Source of the DNA: JAQVWU01 sp964628455
GTDB taxonomy: Bacteria > Bacillota > Clostridia > Oscillospirales > CAG-272
Length of the DNA stretch: 27,012 bases
Direction: 5' to 3'
Assembly (NCBI GenBank): GCA_964628455.1
Contig: CAZVPD010000025.1
Span: forward strand, 1 to 27,012
Below, in pieces: positions 1 through 6,691 of the stretch (positions are counted from its first letter, which is position 1; each line of letters opens with the position of its first letter). The position numbers were made by a program, and so were the translations under genes. Below the pieces are notes generated by a model. The model saw only the letters and a list, made by a program, of their open reading frames with translations, had not been told where the DNA came from and did no database searches.

Positions 1-303
1 CATCCTGTCGGGATTTTTCGATATATAAGAAAGAATATTATATCCTTCCGAGATCAGCTGTCCGATTTCCTCCGAGAGAATTTTATTCAGGGACCCGATC
101 CCTTTTGCGGATGCCTGTATCTGTTTTAATTGTTCGCGGGCTATTTTAATCTGCCCGTCAACCTCACTGTCTCCGCTCGATTCAAGTCTGCGATTTTTTT
201 GCCGGTGCGATTTGTTTACAAACAAATATATTCCTGCAGATAACAGTAAGAAAAGTCCGAAAAAAAACGCCGGCCGCAACAATGAGAATATTTTCAAAAG
301 CAT
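1..303 (-). CDS. XpaC-like membrane protein, N-terminal part (cut by window edge)
   Basis: Open reading frame from an ATG at 303-301 running off the left edge without a stop; 101 residues are visible. Residues about 5-27 form one hydrophobic membrane segment, followed by a basic stretch and a soluble helical region. The segment ending ISKNPDR near the edge is nearly identical to the matching part of the next gene upstream (343-999), as are SGDxxVDxQIKxAR and the spacing between them, so this is a tandem paralogue. The family is the 5-bromo-4-chloroindolyl phosphate hydrolysis (XpaC) family, whose true cellular role is not established. It lies 39 bases downstream of its paralogue on the same strand and is probably cotranscribed with it. 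It has one membrane segment where the paralogue has two. The ribosome binding site is weak (GAAAG). Confidence 0.7.
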   Translation of the reverse strand, partial: MLLKIFSLLRPAFFFGLFLLLSAGIYLFVNKSHRQKNRRLESSGDSEVDGQIKIAREQLKQIQASAKGIGSLNKILSEEIGQLISEGYNILSYISKNPDRM

Positions 304-342
304 AATACCGCATCTTTCTTTTATCTGACATATAAATAAGCG

Positions 343-999
343 TTACTGCGGATCTTTGAATATCTGTAGTCCGTCACCGGCAAGTTTACTCTCCAGGACA
401 TCAATATCGGTAGAGATATCAAGTTCCCGGTCCATTAAAAGCTTATCTATTTGTTTTTGGAATACTTCTTTCATGGTCGGGACGGTTTGTTCGATTTCGG
501 CAACCGTTTGCGGAGCTGTGTTGTGCATTTTAAATTCGATATATGATTCAAGAAGTTTTTCAAGCGTCGGCAGGTAATAATTAAGGAATCTGCGGACAAG
601 AGAAGCACGGTCCGGATTTTTAGAAATATAAGCCAGTATCCGGACTCCGCTGGAAATCAAATGCGTTGAATCGTCCGCAAGAGACTTGTTGATCGTTTCG
701 ATTATTCTTACGGAAGCTTCCGCTTTTTTGATATGATCGCGCGCGTTTTTTATCTGACGGTCAACATCTTCGTCTCCGCTGAGTTCGATCCGGTGCTTTC
801 GCGGTATTTTTACCTGTTTTGCCGGAAACAGTCTGCCTGTTATAAAATAAACGGCGACCGACAAAAAGCCCGCGATGACAAAATGATACCATAAGTAAAG
901 CGGAAACAGAAACACCCACAGCACCCAGAATAATCCGACCGATATATACGGGACCGGCGATTTTACCAGTTTGATATCATATTCCGTTATTTCATACAA
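343..999 (-). CDS. XpaC-like (5-bromo-4-chloroindolyl phosphate hydrolysis family) membrane protein
   Basis: About 218 residues. Two adjacent hydrophobic segments near the N-terminus (roughly residues 14-57) are followed by a soluble helical domain. The motif ISKNPDR and then RRFLNYYLPTLEKLLESY is characteristic of the XpaC family. Family members often sit beside TelA-type proteins and have no firmly known biochemical function; no TelA is seen here. The frame is open up to an ATG at 1032, but AAAGGGGGAG lies just upstream of a TTG at 999-997 with normal spacing, so TTG at 999 is the likelier start. A promoter for this strand (TTGTTA, 17-base spacer, TATAAT) lies at 1081-1109. The downstream neighbour (1-303) is a paralogue. 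I am confident in the family and unsure of the role. Confidence 0.8.
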   Translation of the reverse strand: MYEITEYDIKLVKSPVPYISVGLFWVLWVFLFPLYLWYHFVIAGFLSVAVYFITGRLFPAKQVKIPRKHRIELSGDEDVDRQIKNARDHIKKAEASVRIIETINKSLADDSTHLISSGVRILAYISKNPDRASLVRRFLNYYLPTLEKLLESYIEFKMHNTAPQTVAEIEQTVPTMKEVFQKQIDKLLMDRELDISTDIDVLESKLAGDGLQIFKDPQ

Positions 1000-1080
1000 A
1001 CTGACTCCCCCTTTGCTATAAAAACATCTCAATCAAAAACATAAAATAAAAATTTCCCGACTATTTTATGAATTATTTTT

Positions 1081-1109
1081 ATTATATATTCTATATTGCG
1101 AATTAACAA
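1081..1109 (-). promoter_or_regulatory. Predicted sigma-A-type promoter for the XpaC-like pair
   Basis: Read on the minus strand: -35 TTGTTA (1109-1104), 17-base spacer, perfect -10 TATAAT (1086-1081). This would start transcription near 1074, about 75 bases ahead of the TTG start at 999. Confidence 0.55.
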
Positions 1110-1233
1110 TAGTTTGCGTAAATATTTAAGAGAAAAGTTACATATCGGTATGAACGTTTTCCCGAACTTTCCGAAAAGAAACCGATCCTGCAAATTATGC
1201 ATTTTTACCTCAAAAGAATAGTCATTTTGCTTA

Positions 1234-1263
1234 TTGACAAAACATACTAAATCATGGTATTAT
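1234..1263 (+). promoter_or_regulatory. Predicted sigma-A-type promoter for the MinD-like gene
   Basis: Perfect -35 TTGACA (1234-1239), 18-base spacer, -10 TATTAT (1258-1263); an overlapping TATAAT at 1261-1266 has a less favourable 21-base spacer. The start would fall near 1270, about 40 bases before the coding region at 1312. This position argues against any translation start upstream of about 1270. Confidence 0.6.
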
Positions 1264-1311
1264 AATAAATATATGTTTGGAATAAATGTGCGATAAGACG
1301 AGGTGGGATAA

Positions 1312-2103
1312 ATTAACAATAACAGGTGTAAAACGGTACTCGTCACATCCTTTAAAGGCGGTGTCGGAAAATCCACCGTTACAGCCAATCTCGCGATGAT
1401 GCTTGCGCACCTTGGTTTGCGGGTCCTGGCCCTCGACTGTGACTTTAATATGCGATGCCTGGACCTGATAATGGGTTATGAAAGCAGAATTGTTTATGAT
1501 ATCTGTGATATACTTACAAACAAGATAAGCGCTGAACGCGCCGTACTGAACGATACGCGAAACAATAATTTATACTTCTGCGCAGCTCCGTATAATTTTA
1601 AAGGAACGATCGATCCCCTCCATTTTGAGGAGACTCTGGAAACCATAGCGAGTCTTTTCAAACTCGATTATATTATCATTGACACTCCGGGGGATGCCTC
1701 CTCCATGCTGCCCCTTGTTTCAAAAATATCCGACCGCGCATTGATCATAGCCACGCATCAGCCTGCGTCGATCCGTGCCGCGGAGCGAACGAGCTTTATG
1801 CTAGAGGAACTCGGAATTACAGACAGAAGGCTGATCATCAACCGCTTTGATGCCGCGGCGGTAAAAAAAGGCACACAGCCCGGAATCATCGATATTATAG
1901 ACCGCACTTATATCCAGCTTCTCGGTGTAATACCTCATGACCCCGCTCTGAGTGAACTTCAGGAACGCGGAGCGCTTATAGACGAGTTGTATAAAACGGA
2001 TGTCTGGACCGCTTTCAACAATACGGCAACAAGACTGCTCGGACGCAGCGTACCGCTTTTTCAGCATTTTAAAGGCATTTATAAATCTGTCATTTTAAAA
2101 TAA
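1312..2103 (+). CDS. MinD-family P-loop ATPase (apparent ATT start)
   Basis: 263 residues if read from the ATT at 1312. A deviant Walker A motif, KGGVGKST, sits at residues about 15-22. The A-prime region LDCDFNMRCLD, the segment GYESRIVYDICDI and the Walker B-like IIIDTPGD near residue 124 follow the MinD order. The C-terminus (SVPLFQHFKGIYKSVILK) could be the amphipathic membrane-binding helix of MinD. MinD positions the division septum by binding the membrane with ATP. Neither MinC nor MinE is nearby. There is no ATG, GTG or TTG in frame between the stop at 1309-1311 and the Walker A motif; the first ATG (1396) would remove the P-loop. AGGTGGG at 1301-1307 points to ATT at 1312. A MinD-like paralogue with another role is possible. 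The MgsA homologue follows after 70 bases. Confidence 0.8.
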   Translation: MNNNRCKTVLVTSFKGGVGKSTVTANLAMMLAHLGLRVLALDCDFNMRCLDLIMGYESRIVYDICDILTNKISAERAVLNDTRNNNLYFCAAPYNFKGTIDPLHFEETLETIASLFKLDYIIIDTPGDASSMLPLVSKISDRALIIATHQPASIRAAERTSFMLEELGITDRRLIINRFDAAAVKKGTQPGIIDIIDRTYIQLLGVIPHDPALSELQERGALIDELYKTDVWTAFNNTATRLLGRSVPLFQHFKGIYKSVILK

Positions 2104-2173
2104 CCGTGTTTATCTTTGCGCCGACGGCAAAAGATAAGATACTAATAAAACGCCGGAGAATACGGAGTCAAAT

Positions 2174-2611
2174 ATGGAAATTGCAATCATAGCCGACGAT
2201 AAAAAGAAAGAACTCATGACGCAGTTCTGCATCGCTTACTGCGGCACATTAAGCAAACATACCCTGTGCGCCACAAGTAAAACAGGTAAATATATTTCGG
2301 AAGCGACAGGTCTTAAAATAGAACGGCTGCTTTCCGGTGAAATAGGGGGAGCCCAGCAAATCACATCGCGCGTATCCTACAATGAAATCGACCTGCTGCT
2401 TTTTTTCCGTGACACTTCCCATACGAATGTAAACCGCGAAGCGGAATACAGCCTGCTCAGATTATGCGACCTGCATAATGTTCCGGCAGCCACCAATATA
2501 GCAACGGCGGAAATACTGGTACGGGCCCTCGACCGCGGCGACCTTGACTGGCGTGAGATCGTTAATCCGATTTCCGAATATAACCGCCGGAAGCGCAGCA
2601 TGCAGATATAA
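2174..2611 (+). CDS. Methylglyoxal synthase homologue, catalytic residues replaced (probable pseudoenzyme)
   Basis: 145 residues, close to the usual MgsA length. The scaffold is clear: SEATGLKIERLLSG, LLRLCDL, ATNIATAEILVRALDRGD. Methylglyoxal synthase converts dihydroxyacetone phosphate to methylglyoxal and phosphate. By hand alignment with E. coli MgsA, several active-site positions differ: the catalytic Asp71 of GGDQQ is Ala (GGAQQ), His19 is Asp (ADD), Thr47 of the ATGTTG phosphate loop is Lys (ATSKTG), and the PHxPD segment with His98 and Asp101 reads NREAE. Asp91 of FFRD is kept. The frame is intact, so this looks like a diverged family member rather than a decaying gene. It follows the MinD-like gene by 70 bases and is closed by a terminator. 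In many Clostridia mgsA lies near the min/rod genes, so the position is ancestral. Enzyme activity is doubtful. Confidence 0.8.
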   Translation: MEIAIIADDKKKELMTQFCIAYCGTLSKHTLCATSKTGKYISEATGLKIERLLSGEIGGAQQITSRVSYNEIDLLLFFRDTSHTNVNREAEYSLLRLCDLHNVPAATNIATAEILVRALDRGDLDWREIVNPISEYNRRKRSMQI

Positions 2612-2653
2612 AAAAAATGCTCCTTTTAGAATAAATCTATAAGGAGCATTTTA
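2611..2653 (+). terminator. Rho-independent terminator after the MgsA homologue
   Basis: Inverted repeat AATGCTCCTT (2616-2625) and AAGGAGCATT (2641-2650), with an inner TAGA/TCTA pairing in the loop. It is followed by a short T tract and preceded by an A tract, so it may work in both directions. Confidence 0.8.
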
Positions 2654-2695
2654 CATCGCCCGGCACGAAAATCCGGTCCGAAAGGCTGAATATAT

Positions 2696-3730
2696 ATGAA
2701 CGGTTATAAAATTCATATCGATTTTCTGCGAATCACAGCCTGTTTTCTTGTTGTCGTCAATCATACCAACAGCCGGTTGTTTATGGGAAACCCACCTTCC
2801 CCGGTCTGGTTCATTTCGGTTTTTTTGTTTTATATAAGCAAAACGGCCGTGCCCCTGTTTATCATGATCTCCGGCTCTCTTCTTCTCGGCCGCGAGGACA
2901 GCTACAGGAATATTTTCCGACGGATATTGCGCATAGCGGCAGCATTGTTCGTTTTTTCGGGATTTTATTTTCTGATTTCAATCAAAGATTTTAAAGAAAT
3001 CACCGGAACCGAACTGAAAAACTTTTTTATAACCGTATACAGCGGAGCCGTGACAAACGCATTCTGGTATCTGTATTTATATATAGGACTTCTGCTTATG
3101 CTTCCGCTCCTGCAAAAAATGATCCATGGTTTTAACAAAGCGGACTTCATCTATTTTTTATGCTTTTCTGCGCTGGCAACGTTTACGCTCCCCGTTATAA
3201 CCGATTTTTTTGATCTTCCTGTCTGCAACAGCACAGTCATCACACCTTTATTCAACGGTTATCTCGCGTATTTTATTGCCGGCTATTACATCGACAATCT
3301 CTTTATCCGTAAAAGTAAGCGCTGTTTTATCACAGCCGCCGCACTTTTTTTTGTTTTTACCTTGTTTTCGGTTATAATGACCTACTTTGAATTCAAAAAA
3401 AACACCGCCGCATATCCGTATTGGGATAACCGTTTGTCCTTTAATATCATGATTCCCGGTATATGCCTTTTTTACATGATGAAATATCTGTCTGACATCG
3501 ATTTCGGTTTACGGACCGAAACAGCATTGAAAATTTTAGGCAGCTGTACTTTCGGCATATATCTTTTGTCCGACATGCTGATCCTTGCTTTTGAACCGAT
3601 GTATGTAGCCATATACCCATACATCGGAAGGCTGCCGGCTGTTGCCATACTGATATCCGCGGTTATTTCGTCCGGTCTCATCATGGTCTGCCATATGAAA
3701 AAGTTGCCCTTTTTAAAAGCCCTCATTTAA
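2696..3730 (+). CDS. Acyltransferase family 3 integral membrane protein (OafA-like)
   Basis: 344 residues, mostly hydrophobic, with about ten membrane segments. The N-terminus DFLRITACFLVVVNHT carries the conserved early His, followed by the usual basic RRILRI region and SGSLLL. This is the acyltransferase 3 family, which moves acyl groups (often acetyl or succinyl) onto cell-surface sugars, lipids or peptidoglycan at the membrane. The substrate cannot be told from the sequence. It starts after the terminator at 2611-2653 and has its own weak ribosome binding site (AAAGGC). No sugar-polymer cluster is around it. It is convergent with the DUF4956 gene, only 5 bases away, and I see no clear hairpin between them. 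Confidence 0.85.
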   Translation: MNGYKIHIDFLRITACFLVVVNHTNSRLFMGNPPSPVWFISVFLFYISKTAVPLFIMISGSLLLGREDSYRNIFRRILRIAAALFVFSGFYFLISIKDFKEITGTELKNFFITVYSGAVTNAFWYLYLYIGLLLMLPLLQKMIHGFNKADFIYFLCFSALATFTLPVITDFFDLPVCNSTVITPLFNGYLAYFIAGYYIDNLFIRKSKRCFITAAALFFVFTLFSVIMTYFEFKKNTAAYPYWDNRLSFNIMIPGICLFYMMKYLSDIDFGLRTETALKILGSCTFGIYLLSDMLILAFEPMYVAIYPYIGRLPAVAILISAVISSGLIMVCHMKKLPFLKALI

Positions 3731-3735
3731 GCCGG

Positions 3736-4428
3736 TCACATCAGCGTTTGTTCTTCGAATTCCTTCAGTGTCAGCTGTACGGGCAGATTGCTGTTACGCT
3801 GACGCAAAGCGTCGATAAAAGCTTTCTGGTCGATATCCTTCTTTAAGCTTATATGATACTGAAGCTCAAACAGAGATCCGAAATCCGTGGTTTTCACACG
3901 CTTAAGCAGCCATTTCCCCGTATAAATTCCCAGCAAATCGTCAAATAATCCCTGGTAATTGAGATTTTCGGGTATAGTTATGCGAAGCGCCATTTCACTG
4001 CGCTTCGGAGCCGCGTAATTGAACAGTTCGACGATATACATAACCGCAACCATGACGAAAGTGAACAGGACGGCATATCCGATATACCCCATTCCGCAGG
4101 CGAGACCGACTGCAAGGGTAAAAAAAACATAGGCAATATCTTTGGGGTCACCCGGTGCGCTTCTGAAACGGATCAGAGAAAATGCTCCGGCAAGGCTTAA
4201 AGCCCGTGCGGCGTTGTTTCCCACCAGCATGATGATGACGGATATGATGGCAGGCAGCATGATCAGAGTTACCAGAAAGGACTGCTGCCAGCCTTTTTTC
4301 CTGTGTATGATCAGATAACCGATACTGATAATAAAACCCAATACAAGCGCCGATAATACAACTTTCAGAAAAAAAGGCAGGGTCAGCGCTTCGGCCGTTT
4401 CCGAAGGAGTCAGTAAAAAGTCAAGCAT
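3736..4428 (-). CDS. DUF4956 domain membrane protein
   Basis: 230 residues. There are about four membrane segments in residues 20-140, with the family-typical stretch SLAGAFSLIRFRSAPGDPKD between them, then a soluble C-terminal domain of about 85 residues. The family is DUF4956, repeatedly found beside VTC/polyphosphate-polymerase-domain proteins in Bacillota. Its role is unknown; a membrane partner of the VTC-like protein is the natural inference. It lies 27 bases downstream of the VTC-like gene on the same strand, with ribosome binding site AGAGGTAA. The conserved RFRSAPGDPKDIAY motif is intact. Confidence 0.8.
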   Translation of the reverse strand: MLDFLLTPSETAEALTLPFFLKVVLSALVLGFIISIGYLIIHRKKGWQQSFLVTLIMLPAIISVIIMLVGNNAARALSLAGAFSLIRFRSAPGDPKDIAYVFFTLAVGLACGMGYIGYAVLFTFVMVAVMYIVELFNYAAPKRSEMALRITIPENLNYQGLFDDLLGIYTGKWLLKRVKTTDFGSLFELQYHISLKKDIDQKAFIDALRQRNSNLPVQLTLKEFEEQTLM

Positions 4429-4455
4429 GAGTAAAAGTTACCTCTTTCCGGATTT

Positions 4456-5175
4456 TTATAAGGAATTTTCGTGGTATGCGCTATATTCTTTTCCGTATTT
4501 TGAAAAACCGGTGCTGAATATTTTCAACTCACTCATCAGCTGAACCAGCCATAAAGGAATGGAACCGGAAATTTTAATCTCCATGAGGTAATCATTTTCA
4601 CTCAGCAGCAGTTCCCCGTCCGTTCCCGAACAAAAATCCAGCCTGTCGCGGCGCGAACGGATATTGCTGTCAAACGTCAGCCGGAATTCGGGATTTTCGT
4701 TGTCAAAATAGGCATACCGGTCATAGCATATAAAAACGGCAGGCCTGACGTTATATTTACCGATAAAATATTCGATTTCCCCGAGGACCTGATGCTGCAT
4801 ATAATCCGTCTTTTCCGGATATTTGTGCTTTTCGATAAATGCCAGCGCATCGGGATATTTTAATACGGCTCTGCGCTTGCATATGATCTTGCCGATCTTC
4901 TTTTTGATCTCAAGAAAAACAAAATCATTCTCTCCGGGATCCGGATAATAAGACCTCATTCTGAGCTTTTCTTTAAAATAAGGTTTTGAAACAGAATGGC
5001 GGATGATATCATGCGTATCGTTGTCGAAGTATATATTATATACCCGGTACCGCCTGCCGTCGGTGCAATAAGCGTCGGGAGACATCCGGCCGTTGATTTC
5101 GGGCAGAAGTTTCATCAAGTCAGCTTCATTCACCAGATACTTTTTTTCATACCGCTTGAATGTTTTCAGCAGCAA
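4456..5175 (-). CDS. VTC-domain (polyphosphate polymerase-like) protein
   Basis: 239 residues with the tunnel-fold CYTH/VTC pattern: FKRYEKKYLV at residues 5-14, YFDNDTHD, KLRMRSYY, FLEIKKKIGKIICKRR, CYDRYAY, LTFDSNIR and LMEIKISG. In yeast Vtc4 these alternating basic and acidic residues bind polyphosphate and ATP-metal; bacterial versions are annotated as polyphosphate polymerase domain proteins, with little direct biochemistry. The start is TTG at 5175, set by a perfect AGGAGGTGAT 5 bases upstream. It is the first gene of a pair with DUF4956. In many Clostridia the pair travels with a CotH-like kinase; none is seen here. A predicted promoter lies at 5215-5243. Confidence 0.85.
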   Translation of the reverse strand: MLLKTFKRYEKKYLVNEADLMKLLPEINGRMSPDAYCTDGRRYRVYNIYFDNDTHDIIRHSVSKPYFKEKLRMRSYYPDPGENDFVFLEIKKKIGKIICKRRAVLKYPDALAFIEKHKYPEKTDYMQHQVLGEIEYFIGKYNVRPAVFICYDRYAYFDNENPEFRLTFDSNIRSRRDRLDFCSGTDGELLLSENDYLMEIKISGSIPLWLVQLMSELKIFSTGFSKYGKEYSAYHENSL

Positions 5176-5214
5176 TCCGCATCACCTCCTCTTACCGGCA
5201 GAAAGCCTATTACT

Positions 5215-5243
5215 ATCATAGTCTTTTATAAACTTTAAATCAA
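5215..5243 (-). promoter_or_regulatory. Predicted promoter for the VTC/DUF4956 pair
   Basis: Minus strand: -35 TTGATT (5243-5238), 17-base spacer, -10 TATGAT (5220-5215). This would give a leader of about 30 bases to the TTG at 5175. A second possible set (TTGAAA with TTTATA) overlaps it upstream. Confidence 0.4.
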
Positions 5244-5267
5244 TGTACTATTTCAACATTTAACACT

Positions 5268-5296
5268 AAATTCACAATGCGGTGTTTTGTGAATTT
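5268..5296. promoter_or_regulatory. Perfect 10-base inverted repeat in a divergent spacer, possible operator or attenuator
   Basis: AAATTCACAA (5268-5277) and TTGTGAATTT (5287-5296), separated by 9 bases, lie between the divergent VTC-like and MBL-fold genes. The right arm is followed by TTTTATTTTT, so on the plus strand it could also act as a weak terminator in a leader. The function is not known. Confidence 0.4.
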
Positions 5297-5351
5297 TATT
5301 TTTCACGGTTAACGGCGAAAACAAATCATACCATTTAAAGGAGTGTACAAT

Positions 5352-6197
5352 TTGACTTTTACGATATTAGGTTCCGGAGGATGCATGAGCATACCGAAAC
5401 CGCTGTGCCGCTGCCGCGTATGTACGGAGGCAAGAGAAAAGGGTTATCCCCGGGCACGATGCGGTTGTTCACTGTACTGTGATGATATCAAAGCCGTGAT
5501 AGACACGCCCGAGGACATCTGCGCGGCGGTCAACAATGCCCGGCTTACGGAAATCAATACGATTTTTTACAGCCACCGGGATCCCGACCATACACTCGGA
5601 ATGCGCATTGCGGAACAGATCAAACTGAGCTGGCTTGATTATTACGACGGCATTCTGCCGTTAAAACCGCTTGATGTCTATGCAGTCCCCGCGGTTATGC
5701 GCGACCTTAATCGTATAAAGTCGAAAAACGGCTCATTTTTCGACTATTACGAACGCATGGGACTGATCCGCAGAACATTGTTCAAATCGCCGCTTTCCTT
5801 CGGCAATTATGTTGTAACTCCCGTTGCGGTCGAAGGAAAGAATGCCGTAACCGTATTTGTATTTACGGGAGACCGTGCAAAAGCGATCTATGCCCCGTGC
5901 GACTGTATACCTTTCCCCGACCATGAACTGTTGTATAACGCCGATGTATTGATTATCGGAAATACATTTATCGGCAATAAACTCAAAGACGGCAGGGAGA
6001 TCGGTTATAAGCATCCGCTGCGGCGCGAATTATATTCAACGGAAGACATACAGGTCATGAAAAACAAATATAAATTTAAAAACATCATCATAACGCACAT
6101 CGAAGAAGAATGGGGCAAATCCTACGATGACTACTGCGCGCTTGAAGGTGTCTTCGGTGTGAAATTCGCTTATGACGGCATGAAAATCAATGTGTAA
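5352..6197 (+). CDS. PhnP-like metallo-beta-lactamase-fold protein with altered metal ligands
   Basis: 281 residues. The start is like that of PhnP and related MBL phosphodiesterases: TFTILGSGG, then a CRCRVC cluster (residues about 19-24) like the structural zinc site. The canonical HxHxDH metal motif reads SHRDPDHTLG, with Asp in place of the second His, and the next ligand region reads VTPVAVEGK, with Glu where a His is usual. CDC (about residue 196) and ITHIEEEWG near the C-terminus fit the later ligand positions. The family hydrolyses phosphodiesters such as cyclic ribose phosphate or nucleotides; the substrate here is unknown. GTG at 5343 overlaps the ribosome binding site AAAGGAG (5337-5343), so TTG at 5352, 8 bases after it, is the better start. 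No phn genes are nearby. Confidence 0.75.
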   Translation: MTFTILGSGGCMSIPKPLCRCRVCTEAREKGYPRARCGCSLYCDDIKAVIDTPEDICAAVNNARLTEINTIFYSHRDPDHTLGMRIAEQIKLSWLDYYDGILPLKPLDVYAVPAVMRDLNRIKSKNGSFFDYYERMGLIRRTLFKSPLSFGNYVVTPVAVEGKNAVTVFVFTGDRAKAIYAPCDCIPFPDHELLYNADVLIIGNTFIGNKLKDGREIGYKHPLRRELYSTEDIQVMKNKYKFKNIIITHIEEEWGKSYDDYCALEGVFGVKFAYDGMKINV

Positions 6198-6223
6198 CCG
6201 GACCGGCTTTTTCCGGCCGCACA

Positions 6224-6691
6224 TCAAGTATGCTGTTTTTTTAGATTGCCCGAAGGAATGATTCGACGTGCGACAAAATTCGTAAGGGCAATCGCCACAG
6301 CCATAATACCGGCTGCAAACAATGTCTTTGCTCCGGTTTTTATGAATCCGTCAAAATCATTCTGAACCAGAAGCAGCATCGTGAGATAAAGACCGTATCC
6401 AGGGACAAGCGGAATGACCGAAGGGATGACAAAAACCGTTGACGGCATCCTCATAATCCTGGCCAGCAGTTCTCCGATAACCGATATAAACAGCGTTCCC
6501 AAAAAATACGCCGTCAGAGTATTTGCGAAATAACGGTCGGAAAGTATAAAAACAACGTAGCCCGTGCTTCCGAGGGCAGCAGATAAAATCAGGGCTTTTT
6601 TGGGTGTGCGCAGCAGCAGGGCGTAAAACAGGGTTGCCGCCGCGCAAAGCCCGAACAGGCGGAGCAGTTCGACTAATCCCGCAGCCGTCAT
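6224..6691 (-). CDS. Threonine/serine exporter family, small subunit-like half (ThrE_2/DUF3815)
   Basis: 155 residues with about four to five membrane segments. It matches the C-terminal half of ThrE, which in many Bacillota is a separate protein of this size. ThrE exports threonine and serine across the membrane using the proton gradient. The ATG at 6691 overlaps the TGA of the upstream ThrE half by 4 bases (ATGA), with GGAGG spaced 7 bases from it, which indicates translational coupling and equal production of the two halves. It is the last gene of the five-gene minus-strand run from 12605. It ends convergent to the MBL-fold gene with a 26-base gap and no clear terminator. Confidence 0.85.
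   Translation of the reverse strand: MTAAGLVELLRLFGLCAAATLFYALLLRTPKKALILSAALGSTGYVVFILSDRYFANTLTAYFLGTLFISVIGELLARIMRMPSTVFVIPSVIPLVPGYGLYLTMLLLVQNDFDGFIKTGAKTLFAAGIMAVAIALTNFVARRIIPSGNLKKQHT

Larger units (their letters stand above)
1000..1311. other. Divergent intergenic region, 312 bases
   Basis: AT-rich spacer between the XpaC-like gene (minus) and the MinD-like gene (plus). It holds a minus-strand promoter at 1081-1109 and a plus-strand promoter at 1234-1263, plus a ribosome binding site AGGTGGG at 1301-1307. A loose inverted pair ATCGGT/ACCGAT flanks about 30 bases near 1144-1190 but is too weak to call an RNA structure. No gene is seen in it. Confidence 0.6.

Noticed and set aside
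1286..1312. ATG at 1286 as the start of the MinD-like gene
   Set aside because: It is in a different frame from the P-loop, so it would need a frameshift, and its translated product does not match MinD.
1396..1401. ATG at 1396 as the start of the MinD-like gene
   Set aside because: It removes the KGGVGKST P-loop and the start of the fold, while the upstream frame clearly continues the family pattern.
6198..6223. CCGG-rich hairpin between the convergent MBL and ThrE genes
   Set aside because: Only about 4-5 paired bases and no T tract; too weak to call as a terminator.
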